Shown here in pieces: positions 23,431-34,799 of a DNA stretch of 64,000 nt. Both the position numbers and the translations under genes were made by a program. The stretch spans positions 2,038 through 66,037 of the forward strand of contig MNCI01005876.1 of assembly GCA_015680685.1 (NCBI GenBank), written 5' to 3'. The stretch is from Gnetum montanum (taxonomy: Eukaryota; Streptophyta; Gnetopsida; Gnetales; Gnetaceae). The notes under the pieces are model-generated. The model worked only from the letters and a program-made list of their open reading frames with translations. It was not told the DNA's origin and searched no databases. How positions within the stretch are numbered: position 1 is the stretch's first letter; each line of letters begins with the position of its first letter.

Positions 23431-25025
23431 TCCAACTCAGTTGTGAGGGGGATGGCCATTCATGCTAATCATCCATATGGCTCCTCCATTTTTTTATTTT
23501 TTATTTTTCATGTTTTTGATTTTGCAATTTATTTATTTTACAACTTATTGATTTTTTAAAATTTTTCTGTTTTACACCATTTTTTGTTCTACACCATCAT
23601 TAGTACATTTGAATCTTTATTGAATATTTCACACTTTCTTCTATATTTTTTTTGGTTTTGTTTAAGTGTGATTTTCAAATTTTTGCTAATAAAAGTGCTT
23701 TATTGCCAATAGGACACAATGGTGTTGTAGCTGCTACTGATGGTGGTTTGTACTTAATGTTTGGCTTGCTACTATCTAGTTTCTATTTTTGAATTTTTGT
23801 ATTGATAGCTTAGTCATGGTTTCTTTTTCATGGAACAGGCAGTGAGTGCACGACATCCTCCCATCCACAAACTCTATGGTTTTTCTTATTCTAAAAGTTT
23901 GAGGTTCCTTTCATTAAATCCACTTTTAATAAATTTGTGACCTTGGTAGTTTTCAAAATTGGAAAGGATTTAAAGGTTTGAATAGGGTGTGACTTCAAGG
24001 GGGCTTAATACTCTTTTTACTTTTCTACTTACTTGAGTGCTTGAGTGTTTTTCATAGACTTCTTACTGTTCCATTCCAACCACTAAATAAGAAGTCAAAT
24101 AAAGACTTTACATGGTGTGGTTCCCATCTAAAAAGAAATATACAAAAAAATATAAATAAATATAGGAAAAAATGAAAAAAATTCAAAGCACATCCCTTAG
24201 AAAAATAAACAGGCTACAAGCACTAGTTATGGGACTAGAAAGACATGCACCCATGCTTGAAGGTCCCCTCTAGCTAAGGCCCTCTCTCACTTCTTACTTC
24301 TCTTTTCTTCTCTTTATGGAATGATGGTTGTTTTTTGGAAGCACTCTTGTGTCTTAAGGAGGGGTGGGGGGAGGGAGGGTGGTGTGGGGTGGATCAATCT
24401 TGGAGTGACAATGCGAAGTCTTTGCTCAAGGTTGGTTTTGGTCTGGACTAAGGATGGATCTTCTTCGATCATTTTAAACATGAACTCCATAAGTGACTTC
24501 TTAAGACCTTAGTTGGGAATTCCATTTCACCTTCTCCATCATCCATTTATGCTATCCATAACTCACCTCATTGCCGGTGTCCATGTTCTTGATTCCATGT
24601 TTTAGTTTGACGTATTTGAATTCTTAGGTAGAATCTTCCCAATTTTGGTCCTTAACTTCCATTGACCATTAGTCATCTATGGGACCTACAGACTCCTTAG
24701 GTTGAGGTTATGTGAGGGCCAAATGGGTATGTGCCTACTATGGGGAGGACCCACTTGCATATCCATTGGTTGGGTTCGTTAAGTACCTTATCCCTAGACA
24801 TTCTTGTAGTTGGAATCTTACGTACACCCATCTTTCACATCAGACCATGTGCTCTTTATATATTTTGTTCATTAAATACATTCTCCATCAACTTTTTTCA
24901 ATTTCTGACCTTTCAAAGACTCTCTTCAATGATTTTATCATATTCTTGGCTTTTCTAGGATTCCATGGACCCCAATTCGTTGAAAAGTTCATTATATTTC
25001 TGGAGATATTCAACTTTAAAAATTT
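23431..25025 (+). other. Element A post-integrase spacer
   Basis: About 1.6 kb of non-coding internal sequence with T-rich runs (23490-23680) and no protein similarity. Homologous stretches are present in B (from about 38090), D and C, so it belongs to the element and is not a later insertion. Confidence 0.6.
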
Positions 25026-25027
25026 TG

Positions 25028-25110
25028 GCCAATGGGCCTTGTATACAAGGCCCCATTGATGGTGAAAACCTATATATGAGGCCCTATATATGGGGCCCTA
25101 TTGAAAATAG
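25028..25110 (+). promoter_or_regulatory. Element A putative internal U3-like promoter
   Basis: The segment has aatgggcc, ggccccattgatgg, gaggccc and ggggccctattg motifs interleaved with two TATA-like tatatatg boxes (25071, 25086). The same GGCCC-plus-ATTGATG motif family makes up the U3 of this element's LTRs (for example 28680-28815). It lies about 480 bp upstream of the extra ORF. Promoter activity is inferred. Confidence 0.45.
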
Positions 25111-25559
25111 GTGTGATCCCACTTAGAAATTTTACATTGTCTCATAAATTCCAAAGGAGTTTTTCAATTTTTTAGAGCCCAAAACATTCTAGAGCCCAAA
25201 AATCATAAACCATTTATTCAAATCACTCATTTCTTCAACCCTGTAGCTATTGGAGTTAAGCTCTATGTTGTGGGGGCCACAAATGTACCATTTTTGATAG
25301 AAAATTTTTTGTGATTTTTTCTAACTCCCATAAAGGTTTAACTAAAAAATCAATTGTTAAACACTAAATTACAAGAGTTAAACCTTTCCAATAAGCTATG
25401 GTGATAATTATAATAAATAATTAATAAAGTAATAAGAAAATAATCAATCTACCATCGTCCAACCTTAGCCAAAGTGTAACTAACTAATGAGAAAATGTAT
25501 TTAAAAACTTTAAAGTTACACATTACATCTACTAATCCATGGATGTGTTGTGATCACAG

Positions 25560-28445
25560 ATGGCACCAAAATGAAAGCAAATGCAGGAAGCAAGACTGTC
25601 CCAACCAAGGAAAAAATGGCCTAGAATGGGAAGAGGCCAAGAATAGCCCCAACAAGAAGAACTACTCATAACACATGCCACAGGTCCTCCTAGGAAGGAG
25701 GTAGAAGTGGAATTTATCAGACAGATTGTAGAATCACCAACAATGGTAATAGAACACTCCCATCGAGATGATGTGCCTACACAACTAGCAAACATCAAGG
25801 TGACCTTAACATAGGCCTACCTAAATCAAATCAAATCAAGGAGGTCTAGAAATCAGTGCTATAGGAGTTAAACTTTGGCTCTTTCTTGAAGCACACACAA
25901 AGATAAGTGCAGGATTAGCTAAATGACTCTCCCATGTGGCTAATCATCTCTTCCAGTAGGAAGTGGTACATGGAAGAAACATTTTTGTTCTAGAATAATA
26001 GGTAGCCTGGAGCAATAGTAAAGATCAAGGACATCTTAGTGTTCTACTTGACATAGGCCATTACTGTAGCACTTGGGTTGCCTGAATTAGGGGAAAACCT
26101 TACTAAGATCATGATGTAGGTGAATCTAAGCATCAAGAAAGAATGGGTATGATGGTGTTATGGTATTGACTACAAGGAGTTTGGTATGCTCACACTAGTA
26201 GAGAGAATTCATTACAAGATTGTGACCTTCCACCTTAATCCCAAAGTGAGACCAAGAAAAATCACTGCCTTCTCTATCCAAGCATGTGCCACTCTGAGTG
26301 GGAAATTCCTAGTCAACCTTTTACAACTGATCTATCTAAAGATGGAGAATCACTTTAAAGAAAATGAATGTGGAAGGAAGGCACTCCCTTTCCCATCCCT
26401 TATCAAGAAACTCTGTCAAAGGGGAGGGATAGTTTGTTATACCAATGACGATGTCAGAACTCTCCTGACTACTAGCTAGGTGGAAATGATTAAGGATAAA
26501 ACCCCTACAACTATAATTCAAGAAGAGGAGTAGTGACCTCCACCACCTACCACTTAAACAATAGTGCTAGACATAGTTACAATTTCCCAACAGTTGCATA
26601 AATATAGAAAGTGGCTCTTGAGTGAACAAGAGTAAAGAGCAGGCATGAGTGGTGGGGACCCATTTGTATATAGACCAACCATGAGTCACTTTAATAAGGT
26701 GGCCTGAACAATTAGTCTAATAGATGAGGGTGAATCCATTTTCTCTACCCAAAGAATGTAGTTGTTTGCAAGGTTGAATTTGAGTGCTTGAGAGGTCACA
26801 ATATCTCTCACAGAATAATAGCCACTTCCAAAATTTTCTAGGAATGTTGCAACCTTCTAGGTGCCCTTGGAGGAGGGTGAAGGGGCAAATTTTTTGGTGA
26901 TGCAGCACCAAGGACAGGAAATAGTAGCAGAAGTGGTCACTAATAGGATTACTGAAATGCTCAACACAACTGCTGCATTTGTGCTAGACATCATTGCATC
27001 TAAAGATGTGTAGATGTTCGTGGGAACTATAAGTGGTAAAATAAGTGCAGTGCATCATGAAAAACTGTTGGACTAGCTACTGGGAACCGGGCAACTGCTT
27101 TTGGATGTCTTTAACCTTCTAAATAACATCATTGCAACCTAGTCAGAGCTGCTAGAGGCAAGGATCAAGAACATTATATTGAAGGGGCAACTCAAAATTG
27201 TCAGAGAGAAAAATGAATATTCGGCTAAAGAGGTTGCCAAACTCAGAGCCCAAATTGTTGATCCCATGTTTCTCAAACTAGCACTCACAAGAAATGAAGC
27301 TATGGAGCAGCTTCAGTTTAGGCTCAAAGGGTTTGAGAATGCAATGGAGATGACGATGTGCTATAGATCCTTGGAAAAAGCCACGTAGCATAAGATTCAG
27401 AAGGCCTTGGATCAGACTCACTAGGAGAATGTCCAATTGACCACAGAGAACCATCGCCTGTGAAATGTTGATGCATACAAGTAGCAATTAACAAATTTCA
27501 TCCATCAATAGTAGGAGCAATTAGCTAGAGCAAATACAAAGCTAAGGAGATTAGCATCAGAGAATAGGAATCTCTCCATGAAGGAGGTGAGCACCCTTCA
27601 CCAAAAGACTACAATTGAAGTAGTTTCCTAGAAATATGAAGCTCCCAAATTTGAGAAAGTTAAAGATCATTATAGAGAGCAGGTCAGTCTACAAAAGGAA
27701 ATAAATGAAAAACATATCCAATTAACAAAGGAAAAGGTAAATGATGCCCTCTAACAACTCTAGCAAAGAAGGGAAGTTTGGCAACCCATCGTTGATGGGA
27801 TAGATGCCTACAACAAAGAAAAAATATGCATAAAGGATTTGCAAATCGAGGAGATGATAGAGTATATGGAGCTTGCCTATCTCCATTAAAAAAATCTAGC
27901 CATGCTGACTATCCAAAGTCCATAGTCTAAGTTGGAGAAGTAGGTGGCTAGCTCATACTTACTGTATGAGGTTGAGTTCAAGCACCACAAGGACACCAAG
28001 GATAAGCTTGTAGTGGTTAATGCTGAATTTGAAGTTCTTAACGCACATTTCAGAGATCAAAGATCAACTACCGAGAACCTAGCTAGATGGATGAATGACT
28101 AGTAGGAGTTGCAAAATGTAGTATGTTTAACATCAAATGTAAATAGTTCACTACCTGTTTTGTCAACATAAAGGAGATGTTTCCAATCATGCCCTGTCCA
28201 TGGGATGTTCCCATTCTGGTCGACATTAGTGAAGCTGCATGGAATGTGAATGATCCTTAGAGTAAGGAGGAAAAGATGAAGGCATTGCTTGATGCCTTTC
28301 ACCTTCCACCAGAGGTTGCAACTGTAACAAGACAACCGTAGCTACGTCAACCACTGCATGGGCCCAAAGTTGGAAAAGGTCCTTCAAAGCCCTAGAAGCC
28401 ACTACTGCCTTTGACTATTTGATCTTCACCACCATCTTCAAGTCA
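25560..28445 (+). pseudogene. Element A extra 3' ORF (transposon-protein-like domain plus coiled coil)
   Basis: It starts at ATG 25560 (MAPK, basic segment KKWPRMGRGQE), in the same place as in elements B and C. A globular domain near 25970-26480 contains WCYGIDYKEF, ERIHYKI, HACATLS-like and LPFPSLIKKLCQRGG. It resembles the plant 'putative transposon protein' domain found in Athila-like elements; this is recalled, not searched. A long Glu/Lys/Leu-rich coiled coil follows (about 27140-28100). The C-terminus has a motif near 28229-28315 (AAWNVNDP...KEEKMKALLDAFHLP) conserved in B and C. It sits where envelope-like ORFs occur in other plant Ty3 elements, but no signal peptide or membrane segment was seen. 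Broken by many stops. Confidence 0.7.
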
Positions 28446-28630
28446 TCAGAGGATGTGTTGTCAAAATTTTTATAGAGTCATGTAATGGTGTTTAATTTTG
28501 TGTCATGAGTACCACAATTTTTGTAATTTGTTGATTAGTGCACTTGGGCATTCAGTTTTGTGAAGTTAGTTTGGTTTGTTAAGAGTCAATAAATAATCCC
28601 ATACCTTCCTAATTTTGTAAAAGAACTCAA

Positions 28631-28659
28631 GGATGAGTTTTCATTTACTCATGGGGGTA
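28631..28659 (+). other. Element A polypurine tract block
   Basis: The ggatgagttttcat...atgggggta block directly abuts the 3' LTR. It is shared almost unchanged with B (41636-41665) and C (45195-45225, minus strand). It is the expected plus-strand priming site. Confidence 0.8.
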
Positions 28660-29613
28660 TGATGAAATGTTAATAAGCCACGTTAATGGGTTCCCATTGA
28701 CGCGGCCTCATCAATGGGCCCTCATTGACAAGGTTCCATTTACGTGCTGTTGCCATGTTGATTGGGCTACATCGACATAGCATTTGCTACATTGACGAGG
28801 CCCCGTTGATGCAGGCCCTAAAGCAAAAACTATAAATACGAGCTCCTAACCATGTTTATGAGCATCAGATTCATAGTAGTAGCTGAACTCTTGGAATTTT
28901 TACATTTAAAAGTTAAAATATTTCTCTTGAGTGCCCACAGTAGGAGTCATTGAGTGTAGGAATCTTTATTCGAGCATTGTTGTACCTAAGCATGATAGTG
29001 TGTATGGCAATAAAGATGAGCTTCTTGATAAAACTTGCAACATTCTGGATAGTTTAGATATTTATTTATGAATTTAATGCTTTTATTTAATTATTTAATG
29101 TTCTCTAGTAATTAAGCTAATTAAGCAAGATAAGCTAGATAGATTAATTACATAAGTATGACAGTGTTGAATGTAACACGTATTCGCTTGGTAATCCCAG
29201 CAACATTATTGCTTGGTACACCCAATAGCATAGTGCTTGGTAACCTAGCAGTGGATACATGGGTTTAAGACATGTACAGAAAGTGGGAATGGATGCTTAT
29301 GTTAGTATTAGTTAGAGACCAGTTAGTTAGTTAAATTAGATTAGTTATTAAATTATTCTATCTCTCTCTCTCTCTTCAAGCACCCAAAAACATAAAACAT
29401 AAAATGATAAAAATGATATGCCTCGATTATCCTTAACGATACCATTATGCTTCAGAAGTGTAATTGGGAAGACAATGAATGACTTTAGGGCAAGGTTCAC
29501 TTCTTAGAAAACTAGTATATTAAAAACTGTAAAGTCCATGGAATTCTACCAGATCATGTGTGAACGCTTTGTGATTCATATGGTTGGATGTAGGGGTACC
29601 TCTCCACTCATGA
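28660..29613 (+). repeat. Element A 3' LTR
   Basis: The 954-bp LTR starts TGATGAAATG. U3 carries repeated GGCCC/ATTGAYG motifs at 28680-28820, including near-palindromic tcaatgggccctcattga. A TATA (tataaatac) lies at 28831-28839 and an aataaa near 29008. It ends CACTCATGA, where TCATCA is expected, immediately before the GAGGG target duplication. Confidence 0.92.
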
Positions 29614-29618
29614 GAGGG

Positions 29619-31312
29619 TTGGTAGATGAGCGAAATCCTAACCTCTTAAAGTGGCTATGCCTATGCTCAAAGTTAAATCTTTGACTTGAGAAATGAGCAT
29701 CTTACCATCATTGCAAATGATGGTCCCTATTGCTCAATCTTTGATAGTACATAGTAATGTATTTTAAATATTGGAGGAAATGTAGGATTTAAAAAGGTAT
29801 AATTATTGTACAAAAAGCATACATATTATGCCATGAGAGAGGCTTACATTGTCTTGCTATTGACATTGAACTCAAAGTTGTTAAACCATCCCCTTTCATC
29901 TCATTCGACTTTTGTCAAAGATAAATATTCTATACACCAAGGTAACTATCCATTATCAAATCTAAAAAAAAAGGAATGAAGAGAAGAAAAATTTTAAAAA
30001 AACCTAATAAACTAAAATTGATGAAACTTTTGTATCATCAAATTCAAAAGAAAAATTGAAAAAGCAAAGGAAAGAGAAGAAGAAGACTTAAGAAAACCCA
30101 ATAAACTAAAATTGAAGGAACTATCTATCATTAAATTTGAAACAAAAAATAAAAAGAAATAAAGGGAAGAATACCTATTAAACTAAGGAATGAGGAGAAG
30201 AAAATCTAAGAAAACCTAATGAAATGAAACCAAAAGAAACTAGTAATGTGAACAAATTCAAAATTTAAAAATATGAGAAGAGTATCAAGAATGTAGATGA
30301 AATCAAAAAACATAGATGAAAATGTAAATAAAATTAAAAAGGATGTAATCGAAATGCAAAAAAAATTTAAATGAATGAGAACTAGTGAAAAAACAAAAAG
30401 GTAACAAACATAATGAAACCTAAGGGGAAAAAAATTGTAACACCTCATTGTAGGACCCCATGGTATTATGTTATGTTTGCAATGTATGTATAACGTCAAT
30501 TGGGTGTTATGCGGTTGTAATTATTGAAAAATTTAGCACTAGAAATTAAATCTTTCAGTGAAAAAAAATCTTAGCCTCAAGTTCCATAGGCCTCGAGAGG
30601 ATCTAAGGCACCTTAGGTTTTCCTATCGATCACCTGAGGACTTGAAAAATTTGTTATTGAATGAAGTAAACGAAAATAGGCAATAATATATGCAACAATG
30701 TAAATTCAATGCTAGGTTTGAGAACAAGTCAAGAGATAATTTGGAATATATGTGAAAAGGATGACAAACAACAACTACAAATTTTGTATTAATGTTAATA
30801 AAAGAATATAGAGTGATAGAGTACAAATTTGCAAACGTTATAGAAATTTTTGAAGAATAACTATTGAATATTTGACACATAGATGGGAGGTGTGTGTGCC
30901 GCAGTCCTTCCAAACATGTCTAGCTTGCTTGATCTGTAGGCTATGACAAGTTCTCATTGTTCGCAACGATCAGTGTTGGTAAATGGTTTTAGACTTTTAG
31001 ATCTCTACTCTACCTCAAAAAGTCTCTAGTTTTGAAGCATTTCAATGATCCAAAAGTTGCTAAAATGATGTCCAAATCTTGTTTTTTATGTGATAATTTG
31101 TTGTTTTTCCATCGATTATGTCCAAAGAAGTTTTCTAGGCCATTACACTGTATTTTAACCACTTTTACAGTCCAAAACTACAACATTTTTGGCACTAGAT
31201 TTTTTGATTGATGTGAATGTAGTCACATCATTTTTGCTAGTGTATTTGACAATTATAGGCTTAAATACATTGGCTTAATGAAATTCATAGCCTATTTGAC
31301 AGTGTGAGCCAT
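29619..31312. other. Spacer between elements A and B
   Basis: No gene is recognised. At 29960-30430 the plus strand is purine/A-rich with diverged repeats of an 'aaaacctaataaactaaaattga' type unit (about 29999, 30092, 30176, 30210). The rest is AT-rich. Short open frames on the minus strand (30206-30499, 30623-30913) are simply complements of A-rich sequence. Confidence 0.4.
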
Positions 31313-32125
31313 TGATGAAGTGTCAAAATGTTGCATTGATGGGCTCCACAATAAAGTTTATAAATACATGTTCACTGGCTATGTTTAGGAGATGTCTTGT
31401 CATAGTTGTAGTGGAGCTCTTGTAGTTTTTTTATTTGAAAGTTAGAATATTTTTCTGAGTGTGAAAGTGTACAGATCTTTATTTGAGCATTGATGTACCT
31501 AAGTATAGTAGTGTGAATGGTAATAAAGATGAGCTTTTTGATAAACCTTGTAGCATTTGGAAATAGATTAATTAATTATTTATTCATGCATTTAATGTTT
31601 TATGTAATTTCCTTTAATGCTTTAAGTAATTAAATAATCAATTAGGCTCAATGAAGATAAACTAAGCTAGATTAAGGAGCAATTAATTAAGCACATAAGT
31701 ACGACCAATTTAATCATACGCTTGGTGCTTGGTAATCCCATTAACGCTTAAGGATTGGTAACCCAGGAGCACTAAATGTGTTTAGGATGTGTATGGCAAG
31801 TGGGACTGGATGCTTATGTTAGGATTAGTTAGTTGTGGTTACTTAGATTAAATTAGTAATTGAATCACTTCATTCCTTCAATATTGATTTTAAGCACCCA
31901 AAACATAAAAAATAAAAGTAATAAAAATCATATGCCTCAATTACACTTAACCATACCTTTTCATGTCACAAGTGTAATTGGAAAGACAACAAATGATTGT
32001 TAGGGAAAATTCACTTCCTAAAAATTAGTGTACCAGAAGACATAGAATCCACAAAATTTGATTGAATTGCGCATGAACACTTAGTGATTTGTATGGTTAA
32101 GTGTAGGGGTACTCATTACTCATCA
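31313..32125 (+). repeat. Element B 5' LTR
   Basis: The 813-bp LTR has TATA (tataaatac) at 31359 and ends TACTCATCA. It is about 100 bp shorter than its 3' partner. Most of the loss is in U3, where the repeated GGCCC/ATTGATG block is nearly absent. Confidence 0.9.
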
Positions 32126-32126
32126 T

Positions 32127-32144
32127 TAGCATCATTGCTAGGGA
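32127..32144 (+). promoter_or_regulatory. Element B primer-binding site (decayed tRNA-Asp)
   Basis: TAGCATCATTGCTAGGGA differs from the tRNA-Asp complement at six positions, all C-to-T or G-to-A. Confidence 0.8.
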
Positions 32145-32277
32145 TTCCTCTTATTTGAAACATGTGCTATCTAGGCATAGTGAAAATCATTAACATCATT
32201 GGATGAACCTTAAGGTCAAAATCATTCTAAAAATAAATATAATAAATTAAGCACACTAATAACTTATTTTTATTTCA

Positions 32278-34740
32278 AAATTTCTTCTTCTCATAAGCAT
32301 GATGATACTAAACAACCAATGCCTTAAGAATGCAAGGTGGTATATAGTCATCTAGATGAGTATGTGCCTAACTTCCCCTTCATTCTGCACTAGGATGAAC
32401 AACTACAGTCGCAAGATATGGAGGGCAACATTGTAATGCCTCCCAATTGATCTATGCTTGGGATGCTACTCAAAATGCTTAGGAGGTTGGGCATCTAGGA
32501 TATTCAAGAAGAGTACATTATGCATGGCTATGACTACTAGGACTAGCACCCCACTGAAACACAATGCAAGAGAGATCAACATCAAAAGAAGCATCATTAA
32601 GCTATGAAAGAGAAATGATTCACCAATTCCTTATTCTTACTCAACCAAAATGACAATAAGGATCCTCTCTCTAGGGTTGTCAACATGAAGATTCTCCATC
32701 CCTTGATATTAGTGATGGGGGCTTGAACCTAAAGTTGTAGTCCACTATAAATAATCTAGGCTCAGGCAAAAGTGGGAGTTCAAGTAAGGGCTCAGACAAG
32801 CATTAGGATGACATTAAAGCCGATGAATGTGGCCATGAAAAGTGTAGAGGAGGTGGTAGAAATCATGGTGGTGGTAGTCCTCCTTCTTCTTTATCCTCTT
32901 TATCTACATCTTCTTCTCCCTCTTCTAGTTTAATAGACATTGTCAAAAGGACAATTGTGATGAAGGTGAATAGCAAGACAATAATAATCACCAAGCCCAC
33001 CATGAACAAAGGTGTAGTAGAGGACATCATATGCATTATTAAAATAATGATGATGATAAAACTTTGTTGGCAACTTGAAGTATGCTGAATATCATAGAGG
33101 TAGTAAAAATTTCAACTAGGCATGTGAAAGATAGTTAGATCGAGTGACTTGACATGAAAAATATCCCCAAATTTGAGGGGGAATATAACTTTTATTCACA
33201 AACATATCTTCAAGCCTTTCATGATGCATATGCCTTATAAAATATTGAAAATAATTAGTAAAAATTAAAGCTATTTCCTAGGAGACTCATCAAGGAAGCC
33301 AAAAGTTGGTATCAATCTTTAGAGCTGGAATCCATCCATAGGTGGAGTACAATGTTAGAGCTATTCAATGATAAATACTAGAAGTACTCTCGAGTGTCTA
33401 ATCTAAGAAGGCAGATCCAAGGATGAAAGAAAGGAACACATGAACCCTTAGATGTCACCATGGGAAAATACTATTCTCTCATACACCAATGCCCTAGCCA
33501 TCATTATTCTCAATAGAAACAACTTTGCCACATCATAGATGGACTTAGATTAGAAACAAGAAGAGACCTTGGGTTTATGCCCAAGGAAGACTATCAGAAC
33601 TTAGCATCTATTAGATCAAAAGGTTGATAGAGTAGGTAGTGAAAGAAGAAGAAGAGCTAAGGAAATGGAAAAGTTCTAAGGAATATAATAGGGATCCTTT
33701 CATTAGAAAAAGGAAGGTCTAATTTTGCAACAACAAGGAGGAATCATCACTTGATGAAGTGGTGAACAGAAAGACCTTACTGATCCAAAAGTCTATGTCT
33801 AAAGCTTTGGCCAAGGTAGATAAAATGTGGGATTCATTAGATGAAAAATTCAATACCACTCTAAAGATCATAGAAGAATCAAGAGAGTAGAGTAGTGACC
33901 ATAACTATAAGAGGCGGAAAGAAGCTCAATGTGCCTACCAAAGAGGTAAGGAAAAAGCTACTAGAGTAGAAGAGGTTGTGGAGTCAGAATCAAATGATGA
34001 GGGTGGGTGTAATATTTACCAATATGAACATCCTAAAGGATGTTGCCTTGTCGTGTCACACTTGGAGTAGTCTAGGATATACATGATGAATCCTAGATTG
34101 GTAAGAAGGTAAGCATCCAAGAAATTGCCTTATCCTCAAGGAAATTCAAGGTAGTTCCACCACCAACAACAAGCTTATTATCCAAGTGGAGCTCTACCAC
34201 AACTATATGAGCAATCCTAGTAGTGACAACACCCACAGTCATGTGGGATGCCATCGCCAAGGCAATAGTACCCTTACAGGTAGCCAGATCCATATGGGTA
34301 CTATGTTTAGCAAGCAATGTCTCCACATGACTCTTGTAGTCATGTTTCTTTTTAACATCACTACTACCCTCTAAAGTATCATAGAACTCATTTTCCATAT
34401 ACTAGAGGGAGAACCCCATATTCTTATCATCCTTCTCATCCTTTAGCACATGCTTCTCCACCCTCCACCCAATTACCTTTTGCTCCATCTATGCAGGATG
34501 AAATTCCAACACAGTAGTAACAATGCAACGCTATTAGGGCTATTAACTTACATCTAGCTTTCTAGCCAAATGGTTTGGAACCTAGATCTTAAAAATGACC
34601 ATTCTTCTAACCAAAAAATCCTTAAAATTCCTATAGACTAATGTGGCTAGCTGCCCTATTTCTCCATCATCCTTTGCATCAAATCCTTTCGAGAGCCCTT
34701 CAAACCAAACGCCTCCTAAGATCTGCACTATCATGTTAAC
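32278..34740 (+). pseudogene. Element B gag
   Basis: The N-terminal block near 32280-32440 (SHKHDDTKQPMP, LDEYVPNFPFILH) aligns with A and D, but the start ATG is lost. The capsid block runs about 33150-33640 (NIPKFEGEYNF ... KEAKSWYQSLELESIH ... FNDKY). A knuckle remnant near 34010-34060 reads GCNIYQYEHPKGCC, again without the second Cys. Many stops. Confidence 0.75.
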
Positions 34741-34799
34741 CCATGCTATATTTGATTGGATCAAGGCTAGAAACCTTCCTAGGAAAAGATTTGACCTTA

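Larger units (their letters stand above)
16255..29613 (+). mobile_element. Element A: full-length Ty3/gypsy retrotransposon with extra 3' ORF
   Basis: The element is bounded by LTRs that start TGATGAA and end TCATCA (5' copy) or TCATGA (3' copy). It is flanked by the perfect 5-bp duplication GAGGG at 16250-16254 and 29614-29618. Internal order is tRNA-Asp primer-binding site, gag, protease, reverse transcriptase, RNase H, integrase, long spacer, extra ORF, polypurine tract. Integrase after RNase H is diagnostic of Ty3/gypsy. The tRNA-Asp primer and the extra 3' ORF recall the Athila/Tat branch of plant elements. Stops and frameshifts are frequent, so it is dead. Confidence 0.92.

Noticed and set aside
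25532-25798. 88-codon minus-strand ORF
   Set aside because: It is antisense to the start of the extra ORF of element A, whose plus-strand frame is conserved in B and C.
25560-28445. Envelope gene interpretation of the extra ORF
   Set aside because: The position fits, but no signal peptide, transmembrane segment or cleavage motif was seen, and the protein is basic plus coiled coil.
30206-30913. Minus-strand ORFs rich in Phe/Leu that look like membrane proteins
   Set aside because: They are complements of A-rich, repeat-like plus-strand sequence. The hydrophobicity follows from composition.
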